This document shows positions 34,414-45,136 of a DNA stretch of 64,000 nt, piece after piece; position 1 is the first letter of the stretch; each line of letters begins with the position of its first letter. The stretch spans positions 434,001-498,000 of the forward strand of contig CAWAWG010000003.1 in the NCBI GenBank assembly GCA_963785645.1. Reading direction: 5' to 3'. Position numbers and translations under genes: made by a program. The stretch comes from Trebonia sp963785645. GTDB taxonomy: Bacteria > Actinomycetota > Actinomycetes > Streptosporangiales > Streptosporangiaceae. Below the pieces are notes generated by a model. The model did not search any database, was not told the origin of the DNA, and saw only the letters and a list, made by a program, of their open reading frames with translations.

Positions 34414-37400
34414 CGCGTACCTTCCTCGCGGTCGGCCCGTCCCTCAGCCACACCATCAGGCTGTCCTCCGGTCGGACGATCAGCCTGTCCCCCAGGCACA
34501 CGATCACCCACGCGGGCGACCGGTCCCCAGCACACGCGGCCGACCAGTCCCCTGACCGCCAGTCCCCTGACCACGGGGGCGGCTTGCTCTACGGGCACGC
34601 GGCGGACCTCAGGCATGAGCGCGGCGGTCAGCGCCACCAGTGCGCAGGCCTGGGCCAGGCCGCCGAAGGCGCCGTCGCCGACGACCGTGAGACTGCTCGA
34701 GCTGGCGGCGACGACGCCCGCGGTCAGCATCGCGCCGAACGCCGTCGGCGGCAGCCAGCGTGGCCGCCACCAGCCGAGGCACGCCAGCACCGGCACGGCG
34801 GCGGCGGCCAGCCCGCCGGCCAGCCAGACGACGACAGTAAGCGGGACGAACACAGCGATGGTGCGCGCGGCCCGTCCTCCGCTTTCACTGGTACGTGACT
34901 CGTGCCCGTCGGGCGGCGAGCCGGGCCCTGGCCTGCTCGGCGAAGAGGCCGATGACATCGGACCGGGGGCGGCCCGGTGCCGCCATCGTCGCCGGCGCGG
35001 GTGCCGCCGTCGGCCGGGCGCGGTCGCGAGCACCGCCAGTACCGCCAGCCCCAGCGCCGACGCGATGAGCCCGGCGTGATACACGGTCGCGGGCCGGTAG
35101 CTCAGCCGGATGACCCCGCCGTAACCAGCGGGCACGATGAAGGCCTGCTGCCAGCCGTCCAGCCGCACCGCAGTCAGCGGCTGGCCGTTCAAGGCCGCGC
35201 TCCACCCGGCGTTGAAGTTCTCGTGGATCTCCAGGTAGCTCTCGGTGCCAGGCCCGATGCTCACGCTGCGGTCGTCGGCCTGCCAGGTCAGCAGTGCTGT
35301 CGGGCGCTGTCCGCCGGCAGCAGCAGGCTGAGTGGCGCTGCCCTTCGCCGCAGTGGCGCGGCCGGCCGCAGTGGCGCTGACCGCCGACTTGGCCGTGTCA
35401 GCCGTCGTGCCCCCCGGCTGAGTCCGCAGATCCAGGTCCGTCAGGACGAAGGCGCTGGACGGTGCCGCCAGCAGCCAGTGCGTCCCGCCACTCAGCGCGA
35501 GCTGCCCGCCGGGAGTGCACAGTCGCACCTGGACCGGCAGAGACTGGACCAGGTCAGCTACGGTGCCGCTGACCGAGGTCGGGTACTTCTTCCCGTCGAT
35601 GCTGATCGACGGACCCTGACCGCAGGCAAGGTGGAAGCTCGCCTGGCCGCTTGGTGCGGCGACATGCAGACCGGCCAGGCCCGGGATCGTGAGCTTGGAC
35701 AGCCCGACCGGAAGGCCGGCGTCGGACGCGGCGGACTGGGTGCCGGGAAGCGCGGCGCCAAGGAGCACAATGGACAGCGCGGTGGTGCGAAGCGGCGGTA
35801 CCAGCCGCACGACCCCGCCCTGGCCCACGCTGGCCAGCCTGCTGCCCTGCGGGCTGACGACCTCCACGCTCGACGGGAACCCGGTGCCCGCCGCCGGGCT
35901 GAGCACCATTTCGCCGATCTCCCTGGTGCCGTGCCAGCTCACATGGAGCAGCGGAGAAGTATCCGCGGGGTCGGCGATCCAAGGCGCGGTGCTTGCTGAA
36001 CTGCCTGTGCTTGCCGAACCGCCCGTGCTCGCTGAACTGCCCGTGCTTGCCGAACCGACAGGGCTCGCAGAGCTGAACAGGTTGGCCGGACCGTACCGCG
36101 GCAGCGAACCCCAGGTTGAGCTGGCCGTCACCTGGAAGGTGGACTCGCCGGCCGGAGTCAGGCCGCTGACCAGGTGATCGAGCGCCGCGCCGGGCAGGGC
36201 GACCGCGGTGGCGGTCAGGCTGACCTGCTGCCCAGACGACACCAGGGCAGGCGGCGTCTGAAATGTCCGTGCGAGCACCTGGCTGGCCTGGGGGCCTGGC
36301 TCGCCCGTTGCCGGGGGTGCCTGCTGGTGGAAGGAGTAGACGGCCGACGCCGCCCGGGTGCCCGCGGGGTCTTCGGCCGGCTGGAGATAGCGGGTCACCC
36401 GCACGCCGGGAATGAGGACGTCGGCGATTCCGGCACCGGGATCGCCCGGCACCACGTTGCTCGCCGCGGTGATCGTGATGCGCAGCCAGCTGGCCGCTCC
36501 TGGCGGTACGCGCAGCGTCTGGCGGTTCCCGGTGTCGGCGAGGGTGGTCGTGGCGGCGCCCGCGGCGGTGGAGACCCTGACCTGGGTGGCTACCGAGCGG
36601 ACGGGAGTATCGACAAGCAGCCGAATGCCGATCGCGGCCGGCAGGTCAAGCGGGTGGTCGAAGCTGACCTGGATCCACTGGCCGACCGGCGTGTCGGGCG
36701 ACCCTTCCGCCCATGCGGTGGCCGGGTTGCCGTCAAAGGCGTTGACTGGGTCGTACTGCGGCGCCTGGGTGAGCAAGTCACCATACGACGACGCGGTGAC
36801 CTGGGCCGCGCCGGACAGGACGGCCACCGTCTGGTGCCCGGCGGCCGGCACCGGCAGCAGCTGCCGCGGCGGGCCGTCCGATCCGCCGAGTTGGTCGTCC
36901 GGCGGGTTGGTCTCGGTCGCTGTGTAGGTGAACGACACGTTCTGGGTCGTTAGCCCGAACACGTTGTCGGCCCGGCGTTGTCCGTCCGTGATTGCCCACA
37001 GTGCGGGGCGAACCGGCAGCGGGTCGCCCGCGATGACCGTGGGCTGGCTGGTGATCTCGCCCTGCCCGGCGAGTTGAAGGAGTGAATCGGGCCCCCCGTT
37101 GACCAGCACCGTCTGGTCAACGGGGAGGGCGGTCACCGGGCCGTCGGGCCGCCAGGCGGGGTTCGCCGCCTGGAAGACCTCCACCGCCGGGTAGCTGGGT
37201 ACCCCTCCGGGCGCCGGTGTCTGTGCCTGCGGATAGCTCGGCGAAGACGGGATCGGCGGCCCGAACGACGCGACGCGCTCGAATCCGGACAGAGCCAGCG
37301 TCTCGTTCACGATCTGCGGTGAGATATAGCCGATCTGGCCGGGATCCAGGTCGTTCCTGACGACTACGTACCGGATGCCGGCCCGGGCCAGGTAGACCGG

Positions 37401-39087
37401 CAGACCCGGCACCACCTGGTCGGACTCGATGGCCTGCTCGGCGGCATTCAGGAATGCCTGCGAGCCGGCTCCGCCGTACGGGACGAGCGCGCGCTCGGCC
37501 CACGGCGAGGTGGCCAGCGGCTCCATCGGGTCGTCGATCGGATCGCCCCACCAGGTAGAGGCCGTGCGAGTCCGCCGGCACGACCAGTGCTGTCTGCCGG
37601 GGTGAGTTGGCGGCCAGGAAGGCGGCCGCCTGCTGCCAGTACCCGGGCACCTGGCTGAACGAGCCCGGCTGGAGCACCTGGCCGGACAGTTGCGGCACCG
37701 CGAGCCCGGCCAGAACAAGGGCGGCAAGCGGCGCGATCACAGCGCCTGTTGGTACCCGGCCTCTTGGTACGCCGCCAGCGGGCAGCGGCAGTTCGCCCCG
37801 GGTCCACTGGGAGACCGCGTGCGCACAGCCGAGGGCGAAGGCCACGGCGACGACTGGCTCGAGCTTGTAAACGTTGCGCAGCGGAGCAAGCATCCCGTTG
37901 AACAGCGTGTCCGCCGGTCCGCTCAACGGGCCGCCGAGCGGCCCCGAGTACCCGGCCAGCGCTACCGCGGCAGCCAGGCCCACGCAGGCCAGCAGCCAGC
38001 GCCGGGCCGGCATATCCGGGCGAGCCAGCCCGTAGAGTCCCACGCCGGCCGCGGTGGCCGACGCCAGGATCGCCGCGGGTGACGTGACCTCCGTCCACCC
38101 GGCGGAAAGCCACGGGGTGCCGAAGTTCAGGTAGGCGGTCCAGTTGCCGGCTCCGCGCAGAAAGGCGGCCGCCGACATGTACCGGAAGGTGGTGCCTGCC
38201 TGCTCGATGTACGGCAGGAAGTTGAATGAGTACCGGCCCTGGAGCAGCAGCGGTACCAGCCACCAGGCAGTGCCCGCGAGTACCGCTGCGGCCCACTTCG
38301 CCAGCAGCGTCAGCCGAAGCCGGCCGCTCGCCTCGATGAGGATGAACAGGGCGGGCAGCACCAGGACGTAGCCGGTGGAGGCCGCGTTCACCCCGCCCAT
38401 CGCGGTGACCGCGAGTCCGGAAAGCGCCGCTGCCCGCCAGGTGGGCCCTCCGGCAGGCCGCGGCCCGTTCCGACCTGGCCGGGGGACCACGCCGACCAGG
38501 GGCAGGATCGCCCAGGGGACGACGAGACCCGGCATGGCCGCCGCGGAGGTCGACCCGATCACGATCGTGAACGTCGGCCACAGCACGAAGACGGCGCCGG
38601 CCAGCAGGCGCGACCCGTCGGTGCCGACCCCGAGCGCCCGCGCCAGCTTGACCAGGCCGGCGAAGCCGGCGGTGACCGCCGCGGCGAGCCACAGCCGTTC
38701 GATCAGCCAGACCGGCACGTGCGCGAGCTGGCCGAGGAGGAAGAACGGGGCCATGGGGATGGCGTAGCCGATGTACTGGTTCTGCAGCGTGCCGAACCAC
38801 TCAAGGGGGTTCCACAGCGGCCAGAGCCGGGCGAGGAAACCGGCCGCGTCGATGTCCACGCCGAGCTTGGTGTCGAAGATCATCCGGCCCGTGTCGGTGC
38901 CGACGAAAACGAGCAGGGCGATAAGGAAAACGGCGGGAAAGCACCACCGGTCGCGCAGCCGGACCGGCTCGCCCGGCCGGTCCGGCTGGCTCGGCCACTC
39001 GATCCGCAGCGGCGGCCGCCCGGCCGCGCGGTACCGGACCAGGCCGCCGGCCTGCCCCCGGTCCAGCTCCTGGGCCGGGCCGGTCAC
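34410..39087 (-). CDS. aftD: AftD-type arabinofuranosyltransferase (DUF3367), one frame break
   Basis: The start is GTG 39087, which overlaps the methyltransferase stop (GTGA). It is about 1,560 residues when joined across a one-base break near 37570. The first half has about a dozen membrane helices with TKLGVDIDAAGFLARLWPLW and LWNPLEWFGTLQNQYIGYAI, the GT-C/DUF3367 signature. The second half is a large extracellular region with TWWGDPIDDPMEPLATSPWA, discoidin-like carbohydrate-binding parts (WIQVSFDHPLDLPAAIGIRL) and a closing ESYLEIHENFNAGWSAALNG before two last helices. In mycobacteria AftD adds branching alpha-1,3-arabinofuranose to arabinogalactan/LAM. A Ser/Ala/Thr/Gly repeat lies at 35992-36058. 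Confidence 0.82.
35992..36058 (-). repeat. 18-bp tandem repeat in the AftD-like gene
   Basis: About four imperfect in-frame copies of GCTTGCCGAACTGCCTGT-like units encode a Ser-Ala-Ser-Thr-Gly-Ser linker. Confidence 0.6.
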
Positions 39088-39806
39088 GCCTTCCGCCGGA
39101 GCACCAGCAACAGGTTCCAGGTCAGCACCTCCCGCAGCCAGGGAATACGCACTACGCACCGGCACCAGCGCGGGTAGTAGCGCGGCAGCGCATCGACGAT
39201 TTCCACCCCGCCCAGCGACCTGATGAGCCGGAGCGTGGGTCCGATGTGCAGGGGATACAGCGTGCGGCCGACCTGGTGCTTGGGCTCGCGTCCGTGCCGG
39301 CTGCGGTAACGCCGATCGGCGAACCGCGGACCCAGGTAATGCCAGGGCGACATCTCGTGACCGCCCCAGGGGGAGTACCAGTTCGTGAACGAAAGGTAGA
39401 TAAGTCCGCCGGGCCGGGTGACCCGGATCATCTCACCGATCAGGCCGGTGGGGTCGGAGACATGCTCTAGCACGTTGGACGAGAAGCAGATGTCGGCGCC
39501 GCCGTCACGGACCGGCAGCCAGTACCCGTCGGCGAGCACGGCACCTTCCGGGGTGCCTCCGTCGCCGAACAGCTCGGCCGGATCCGGCTCGAAGAGGTAG
39601 CAATCCGCGCCGCGGGCCCGGAATTCCGCGGTGAAATACCCTGCTCCCCCGCCGATATCGAGCACCGTTTTCCCGGCTGTCTCGCCGTATCCGGCGAGCT
39701 GGCTCACCGCGTCCTTCGCCAGGGCGCGGTAGAACAGCCCGGGAGCTTCCTGCTCGCGCAGAAACAGCCGGAACAGGCGCGCCGACCTTGCCAGACCCTG
39801 TTTCAT
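39084..39806 (-). CDS. SAM-dependent methyltransferase of the envelope operon
   Basis: 240 residues from ATG 39806. Motif I is GKTVLDIGGGAGYFTAEFRA, followed by CYLFEPDP, DICFSSNVLEHVSDPTGLIG and RVTRPGGLIYLSFTNWYSPW, a class I fold. Residues after 150 (SPWHYLGPRFADRRYRSRHG) resemble the mycobacterial Rv0224c-like methyltransferase, as I recall it, found next to similar membrane and glycosyltransferase genes. It overlaps both neighbours by 4 bp (ATGA and GTGA). The substrate is probably an envelope glycolipid or polysaccharide; not provable here. Confidence 0.82.
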   Translation of the reverse strand: MKQGLARSARLFRLFLREQEAPGLFYRALAKDAVSQLAGYGETAGKTVLDIGGGAGYFTAEFRARGADCYLFEPDPAELFGDGGTPEGAVLADGYWLPVRDGGADICFSSNVLEHVSDPTGLIGEMIRVTRPGGLIYLSFTNWYSPWGGHEMSPWHYLGPRFADRRYRSRHGREPKHQVGRTLYPLHIGPTLRLIRSLGGVEIVDALPRYYPRWCRCVVRIPWLREVLTWNLLLVLRRKA

Positions 39807-41662
39807 GAGCGTCCGCCCGGGGCCGGGAGCCGGAAAACCACCAGGTCGCGGCTGGCCGTGACCAGCTGCGCGCCAGGCAGCCGGGCCGAGGCGGCCAGGC
39901 GGCCCTGCTCCCCGTTAACCTGCTCCCCGTTAACCGTCGCCCCGGCCAGCAGCGGTCCGGCATCCACCACGACGTACCGCACGCCGGCTGCCCGCAGCCT
40001 GCCGGTCAGCGGGCCCGGCTGGGACAGGACCCGGTTGAGCCGGATAGACGCGGCACTCTCCTGCCCGATGGTCTGGCTGCCGACCGTCAGGGCGTCGTTG
40101 AAGATCACGTCGCGAGCCAGCAGCCTCGACCATGGATCGAACACCGCCTCGCCGTCGTTCCACGGGTAGCGCCGGTACAGCGCCCACGGCAGCAGCAGCA
40201 CCGCTCCCGGGGCCGGGTCGGCGTCAATCGTCTGCCGGGCGGCCAGCCAGTCCGCCGGGTACCACACAGCGTGCAGCCGCCCGGCCGATCCCCATGCCAT
40301 CCCGGGCAGCAGCAGGACCGGGGCGAGCAAGGCGACCACCCCGAGCCCCGCCCCGCCGACGCCGGCGCGGGAGGCCGCCTTGTTGGCAGACACGGTGCCG
40401 GCAGACACGGTGCCGGCAGACAGGGCGCTGGCAGACAGGGCGACGTCATCCCCCGCGCCGGGACCGGCTTTGACCTGGATCCCGCGCACTGCCCAGGCGA
40501 CACCGGCGCCGAGACCGATCGCCTCGGCCACGGCCAGCGCCGCCACGTACTGCTGACCGTCCCGCAGGACCGCGAAGCCCGCCCAGGCCGAGATCAAGTC
40601 GCGCAGCACGGCCCGGCCGGGCGAACTCACCCCGACCGCGGCAACCGCGAGCCCGAGCATCCCGGCGACGCCGAGTCCCGGGGCCAGCCGCAGCGGTCGG
40701 GCGATGAACACGTACCCGGCCCCGGCCGCGGCGACCACCAGCAGCCAGCACCCGGCCGTGACGCCGCCGTAGCCGAGTGGCACCGCCTGGGCGTTCCAGA
40801 TGCCAGACAGCACTACCAGGCTGCCGAGCGACCCGAACGGCGTGTCCGCCCTGGCCGCGAAGAGGTTCGCGCCGACGGGATCGGCGCGCACCGGTTCGAT
40901 CAGGGACGGGATGATCCAGGGCAGGCTCAGCAGCAGGCATACGGCGGAAACGACGGCGAGACGGCGCGCTCGCTGACCGGGCCGGCCGCCCCGGGCCAGC
41001 GCGGCCGGCCCGGCGGCCAGTGCGGTGATGGCCATCGCGGCGAACCCGCCGACAGCGGCCGGGAGCAGCGTCAGCGCGATCCGGGTCCGGCCGATCCGCT
41101 CCGGTCCCGCGCAGAGCAGCCGCAGCACCCACGGCAGCCCGGCATATCCCAGCAGCGTCGCCCATTGGCCTATCACCAGCCGCTCGGCCACGTACGGGTT
41201 CCAGGTGTAGTAGACCCCGGCGGCCAGGCAGGCGAGCAGCGGGGGCCGCTCCCCCGTACGCGCCCGCCAGCAGTCGGCCAGCAGGGCCGCGGCGCCAGCG
41301 CAGGCCAGCGTGAAGATCGACAGCAGGATGAGCTTCTGCAGGATGTCGGCGGGGACGGCAAGCGCCGCGACGGCAACGACGGCGTCGCTCGGCACGGGCC
41401 GGGCCGGGCCGCCGGTCAGCCCGGCCAAGGCCGAGGAAAACGGCGGATCCGGCACGAACACCATGTCGTAGCTGAGCACGAACCCGCGAGCTAGCGCCGG
41501 ACCCAGGGCGAGCACGCCGAGCAGCAGGCCCGTCAGCCCGGGCCACCAGGCCGGGTGCCGCGCCGGGAGTCTGTGCCCGTCTCTTTCCGCCCCGGGCAGG
41601 CTGCTAGCCGGTGATGTGGGATACAAAGTGCCCCTGGAGGGGCCTGAAGTATCCCGTGTCAT
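39803..41662 (-). CDS. Large polytopic membrane protein of the envelope operon
   Basis: 619 residues from ATG 41662, which overlaps the glycosyltransferase stop (ATGA). About a dozen helices fill residues 30-480, with VYYTWNPYVAERLVIGQWAT, a GT-C-like loop shared with DUF3367 proteins. An extracellular tail has WYPADWLAARQTIDADPAPG and LARDVIFNDALTVGSQTIGQ. Two in-frame repeats are present (SAGTVSAGTVS at 40386-40437 and VNGEQVNGEQ near 39920). The layout resembles mycobacterial Rv0226c-type proteins. It probably acts in lipid-linked glycan assembly together with the operon's glycosyltransferase. Confidence 0.78.
   Translation of the reverse strand: MTRDTSGPSRGTLYPTSPASSLPGAERDGHRLPARHPAWWPGLTGLLLGVLALGPALARGFVLSYDMVFVPDPPFSSALAGLTGGPARPVPSDAVVAVAALAVPADILQKLILLSIFTLACAGAAALLADCWRARTGERPPLLACLAAGVYYTWNPYVAERLVIGQWATLLGYAGLPWVLRLLCAGPERIGRTRIALTLLPAAVGGFAAMAITALAAGPAALARGGRPGQRARRLAVVSAVCLLLSLPWIIPSLIEPVRADPVGANLFAARADTPFGSLGSLVVLSGIWNAQAVPLGYGGVTAGCWLLVVAAAGAGYVFIARPLRLAPGLGVAGMLGLAVAAVGVSSPGRAVLRDLISAWAGFAVLRDGQQYVAALAVAEAIGLGAGVAWAVRGIQVKAGPGAGDDVALSASALSAGTVSAGTVSANKAASRAGVGGAGLGVVALLAPVLLLPGMAWGSAGRLHAVWYPADWLAARQTIDADPAPGAVLLLPWALYRRYPWNDGEAVFDPWSRLLARDVIFNDALTVGSQTIGQESAASIRLNRVLSQPGPLTGRLRAAGVRYVVVDAGPLLAGATVNGEQVNGEQGRLAASARLPGAQLVTASRDLVVFRLPAPGGRS
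40386..40437 (-). repeat. 15-bp tandem repeat in the membrane-protein gene
   Basis: Three to four in-frame copies of GACACGGTGCCGGCA encode SALSAGTVSAGTVSA in a loop between membrane helices. Confidence 0.6.
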
Positions 41663-42906
41663 TGGTGACGCCGCGGCCTTCGGCCCGCGGATTGTCCCGC
41701 GACGGCGGTTTTCTGGGTCTCGCTCCCCCGGCCGCGTACCACCCTGGCCAGCGCGTCGTCCGCGACCCGGGCGAACCCCTCGACGGCCAGCGACCAGTGC
41801 AGCCGCTCCGCTCGCTCGCGGGCCGCCTCCCCCATGGCCGCTCTGGCCTCGTTGTTGAGCGCCAGCGAGGCCCACGCAGAAGCGAACTCGCCCTCACTGC
41901 CGACGAGCAGGCCGGTGCGGCCGTTGACGACAGAATCGCGCAGGCCGGGGACGTCGAAGCCGACGGCCGGAGTCCCGCGGATCGCCGCCTCCGCGACCAC
42001 GATTCCCCAGCCCTCGATCAACGCCGGGTGCACCAGCAGCCAGGCGGCGCACAGCAGGCGGTGCTTCTCCGCCTCGGTCACCCGGCCGGTAACGACGACA
42101 TCGGGACCGGCCATGGCCTCGATCCGGGCCCGCTCCGGGCCGTCACCGGCGATCACCAGGGTGCCGCCGGTGACCCGCCGGACCCTGCTCCAGAGCTTCA
42201 GCAGCAGGTCGATGCGTTTATAGCCGGCTAGCCGACCAAGTGCGAGGAACAACGGCCGCGGCGACCTAGGCGTCAGCGGGTCCGGCTGCACCACGCCGTT
42301 GCAGATCTGCCGGATGCGGTCCTCGCCGACCCCGATCCCCCGCAGCGCGTCGGCCGTCGAGTTTGACACGGTCAGGAACAGGTTGTTCCGGTGCGCGCGG
42401 GGCATCAGGCTGCTCTCGGCGAACCTTCCGGCCGCCGCGACCGGGCCGGGGAAACGCAGCCGCCACAGATCAGTGTGCATGTGGTTGACGAGGCAGATGA
42501 GCGGGCGTCCGCACCACAGCGGGCTGAAGAACGGCATCCCGTTGCAGACCTCAACGACGAGATCGGCGTCGCGCAGCTGACGCCAGTAGGCCAGCGGCGC
42601 GCGCAGGAACTGGGTATAGGTCCCGCCGCTCCTGATCACCCGGTAACCGTGCTCGGCCGACGGCCCGCCGCACAGCAGGGTGACCCGGTCTCCGCGGACG
42701 GCCATGCCCTCGGCCAGCCGGTCCACCAGTACTTCCGACCCGCCCGCCCGGGGGCTCGCGAGGTCCCGCCAGGCGATGAACACCACGTGCCGCCCGGACC
42801 GGCCTCGCTCACCGGCATCGGCGGCGGCCGGCGCCTGCTCGGGGAGTGCCTGCGCCGGTGAAGTGTCCATAACGGCCTCAGGCGTTTCAACGGGTCCCCC
42901 GGGCAT
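41659..42906 (-). CDS. GT4-family glycosyltransferase
   Basis: 415 residues from ATG 42906; ATG 42870 is a possible alternative. GT-B fold: SPRAGGSEVLVDRLAEGMAV in the acceptor domain, PLFLALGRLAGYKRIDLLLK, and the GT4 donor motif EGWGIVVAEAAIRGTPAVGF (E-x7-E). It is cytosolic and uses a nucleotide-sugar donor. It overlaps the flippase-like gene upstream by 20 bp and the membrane-protein gene downstream by 4 bp. Gene order (GT4, polytopic protein, methyltransferase, AftD) resembles the mycobacterial envelope locus around Rv0224c-Rv0226c. Confidence 0.88.
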   Translation of the reverse strand: MPGGPVETPEAVMDTSPAQALPEQAPAAADAGERGRSGRHVVFIAWRDLASPRAGGSEVLVDRLAEGMAVRGDRVTLLCGGPSAEHGYRVIRSGGTYTQFLRAPLAYWRQLRDADLVVEVCNGMPFFSPLWCGRPLICLVNHMHTDLWRLRFPGPVAAAGRFAESSLMPRAHRNNLFLTVSNSTADALRGIGVGEDRIRQICNGVVQPDPLTPRSPRPLFLALGRLAGYKRIDLLLKLWSRVRRVTGGTLVIAGDGPERARIEAMAGPDVVVTGRVTEAEKHRLLCAAWLLVHPALIEGWGIVVAEAAIRGTPAVGFDVPGLRDSVVNGRTGLLVGSEGEFASAWASLALNNEARAAMGEAARERAERLHWSLAVEGFARVADDALARVVRGRGSETQKTAVAGQSAGRRPRRHQ

Positions 42907-43939
42907 CTGGCTCGAGGAAGGGACGGAGGCCGTCAGCCGGCCCGGCTGTCCCCGTGATTACCGCGCGCCGCGTGGTTCCGGCCGGTGCCATGATCCTCGC
43001 GCGCCGGCTGATGGCCAGGGCAATCCCGCCCCAGGCCAGATCGGAGACCGTGGTCCCCACGCGGGCCAGCACAGCGAGCGCGAGCGCCGCCGGCCGGTCG
43101 AGAACCGGGGCAAGCACAGCGATCAGGATCAGCTCACGCGGGCCGATCCCGCTCGGGAAGACGATGAGCATGAGCGCCGCCGAGTAGGCCAGCGCGTACC
43201 CGCCGACCGCAAGCGGCAGCACGTCGGCGCCGCGGCCGGTCATGCCCGCCAGCAGCAGCCACACCTGCAGGCCAAGCAGCAGCCACCCGAGCACGGTCCA
43301 GCCGACCGCGACAGCGAGCCCGCGCCAAGTCGGACGCCGCTCCAGCGGCGGCAGCCGAAGGACGCCGAGAGCCCGGTCGGTCAACCAGCCGAGAACCGGG
43401 GGACACAGGCAGACCACGATCACCGGGAGCGCGGCCAGGGCCCACAGGTAGCGGCGCGCGGCCGGGGCGGAGGCTAGCGGCAGCCCGAGAGCCGCGATTG
43501 CCAGGCCCACAGCGACGGTCACTGCCAGCGCCGTCACGACCGACGCGGCACCACGCCGGCGAGGTACGCCGTGGTCGTGGCCGAGTTCGACATGGGCGGC
43601 GAATGACCAGATGGCTCCGGGCACATACTTGGCGAGTTGGCCGAGGAAGCTGATCCGCGCCGTCGTGGCGGCCGGGAGCGGTGAGCCGAGATCGGCCAGC
43701 ACCGCCCGCCACGCCAGCATCATGCTGCCAGCCCCGGCCATGGCCGCCGGCACGGACGCCGCGACCGAGTACCAAGGCGTCCTGTCAAATGCCGCCCGCA
43801 CCCCCGGCCACTCGGCGGCCAGGCTGTAGCCACAGCACACCAGCACCACGGCGAGAAGCGCGAACCGCACGTGAGCACTGGCCCGCGCCCGGCTCAGCAG
43901 CGACGTGGCGCGCTCAAGGCAAGCCGTCATCGGGCCCAA
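42887..43939 (-). CDS. Lysylphosphatidylglycerol-synthase TM-domain (UPF0104) membrane protein
   Basis: 350 residues from ATG 43939 (a GTG or the ATG three codons later could also serve). Seven to eight membrane helices carry ISFLGQLAKYVPGAIWSFAA and LIVFPSGIGPRELILIAVLA, the two conserved loops of the LPG_synthase_TM family. Members without the soluble transferase half are thought to flip or move lipid-linked substrates. It lies 18 bp after a tiny membrane-protein gene and overlaps the GT4 gene. Confidence 0.85.
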   Translation of the reverse strand: MGPMTACLERATSLLSRARASAHVRFALLAVVLVCCGYSLAAEWPGVRAAFDRTPWYSVAASVPAAMAGAGSMMLAWRAVLADLGSPLPAATTARISFLGQLAKYVPGAIWSFAAHVELGHDHGVPRRRGAASVVTALAVTVAVGLAIAALGLPLASAPAARRYLWALAALPVIVVCLCPPVLGWLTDRALGVLRLPPLERRPTWRGLAVAVGWTVLGWLLLGLQVWLLLAGMTGRGADVLPLAVGGYALAYSAALMLIVFPSGIGPRELILIAVLAPVLDRPAALALAVLARVGTTVSDLAWGGIALAISRRARIMAPAGTTRRAVITGTAGPADGLRPFLEPDARGTR

Positions 43940-43957
43940 GTCCTCATCAGGCGCGGG

Positions 43958-44092
43958 TCAGCGAGTGCCGTACACGTACAGCGTGGCGTTGCTTGGCGTG
44001 CCGTTAGCGGTACTGGACAGCACGTTCTCCATGACCGCGACTGCCGCGACGGCAATTACGAGACCGGCGATGACTGCGATAATCAGCCGCAT
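43958..44092 (-). CDS. 44-residue single-pass membrane peptide heading the envelope operon
   Basis: ATG 44092 is preceded by a strong GGAGGTGGAG. The product starts MRLIIAVIAGLVIAVAAVAV, one membrane helix, and ends in a short outer tail rich in Asn, Ser and Thr with YVYGT. It is too short for common gene callers. Mycobacterium has a small exported protein (Rv0236A) encoded beside aftD, so a similar accessory peptide here is credible. It lies 78 bp downstream of a KstR-type operator and 18 bp before the flippase-like gene. Confidence 0.75.
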   Translation of the reverse strand: MRLIIAVIAGLVIAVAAVAVMENVLSSTANGTPSNATLYVYGTR

Positions 44093-44169
44093 CACGGCAC
44101 TCCACCTCCGGTGTAGGTTTGCCAGACAAGTACCGAGCCGCGGGATACTGGCCAGTAACCGCGACTAAA

Positions 44170-44183
44170 CTGTAACAAGTTCT
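44170..44183. promoter_or_regulatory. KstR-type operator TGTAACAAGTTCTA
   Basis: It matches all fixed positions of TNNAACNNGTTNNA. It lies between the stop of the LLM gene and the first gene of the envelope operon, 78 bp upstream of ATG 44092. Both neighbours are on the minus strand, so it can only serve the envelope operon. Confidence 0.75.
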
Positions 44184-44201
44184 AGTGAGCACCGCTAGGG
44201 C

Positions 44202-45085
44202 TCACATTTTCGCGATGACATCGTCGGCGAACCTCCGCAGGCTGTCGATCTTCTTGCCGAGCGGCTCGGTGTCGGGACCAGTCACATAAGGCCAGCGGAA
44301 GCCGATGATCACGTCGGTCACGCCCTGCTCTTCCAGCCGGCGCACGCCGTCCACGCTGTAGGCGTCCAACGAGATCACATGTATTTGAATCGGTCCGGCC
44401 GTCATTCCCTCGGCCGCCGCCTGGCGGCGGAACTCGGCTAGGCGGGATAGCAGCCGGGGCAGGTCCGCGGGGTCTCCGCCGCCGTGCATCCAGCCGTCTC
44501 CCAGCCGGGCGGCACGGCGGAGCGCGGCATCCGAATGACCGCCGATGAGTACGGGGACCGGTTCGGCCGGCACCGGCGCGATCTTGATCGCCGGCACGTC
44601 GTAGAGTCTCGCCGTGGTGCTCGAAGAAGCCTCCGGCGGCCAGGCCGCGCGACGATGGCGATCGACTCGTCCAGCCGCCGTCCGCGGCTGGCCCAGTCCA
44701 CGCCGAGCACGTCGTAGTCCTCGCGCCACGGGCTGGTCCCGACGCCGAGGACCAGCCGGTTGCCGGTGAGCACCGCCGCCGAGGTCACCTGCTTGGCCAG
44801 CAGCACCGGGTTACGCACGGGAACCTTCACGACAAACGTAGTGAACTTGATGCGGCTGGTGACCGCGCCCAGGGCCGGGATCAGCGCGAACGGCTCAAGG
44901 AACGGCTTGTCTTCAAGGAACTCGCGGCTGCCGTCCGGGTTGTACGGGTACTTGCTGTCGGCGTGCAGCGGATAGCAGATGCTGTCCGGTATCACCATCG
45001 AGTGGTAACCGGCTTCCTCAGCGGCGCGCGCAAGTGGCGCGTAGAACGCCGGGTCGGTCATCGACTCGGCATAGCTGAACCGCAT
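44202..45085 (-). CDS. LLM-class F420-dependent oxidoreductase, frame broken
   Basis: The start is ATG 45085. RFSYAESMTDPAFYAPLARA and LVLGVGTSPWREDYDVLGVD show the luciferase-like barrel. One or two base changes near 44650 interrupt it, after which VPVLIGGHSDAALRRAARLG and DVIIGFRWPYVTGPDTEPLG complete about 294 residues. The family uses reduced F420 or FMN. Several LLM enzymes belong to KstR regulons, and a KstR-like site lies 52 bp upstream. The substrate is unknown. Confidence 0.75.
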
Positions 45086-45136
45086 CGCACCTCCCGCCTC
45101 ATCGCGCCGGATGCCGCCGGATCCCGTCGCTAAAAC

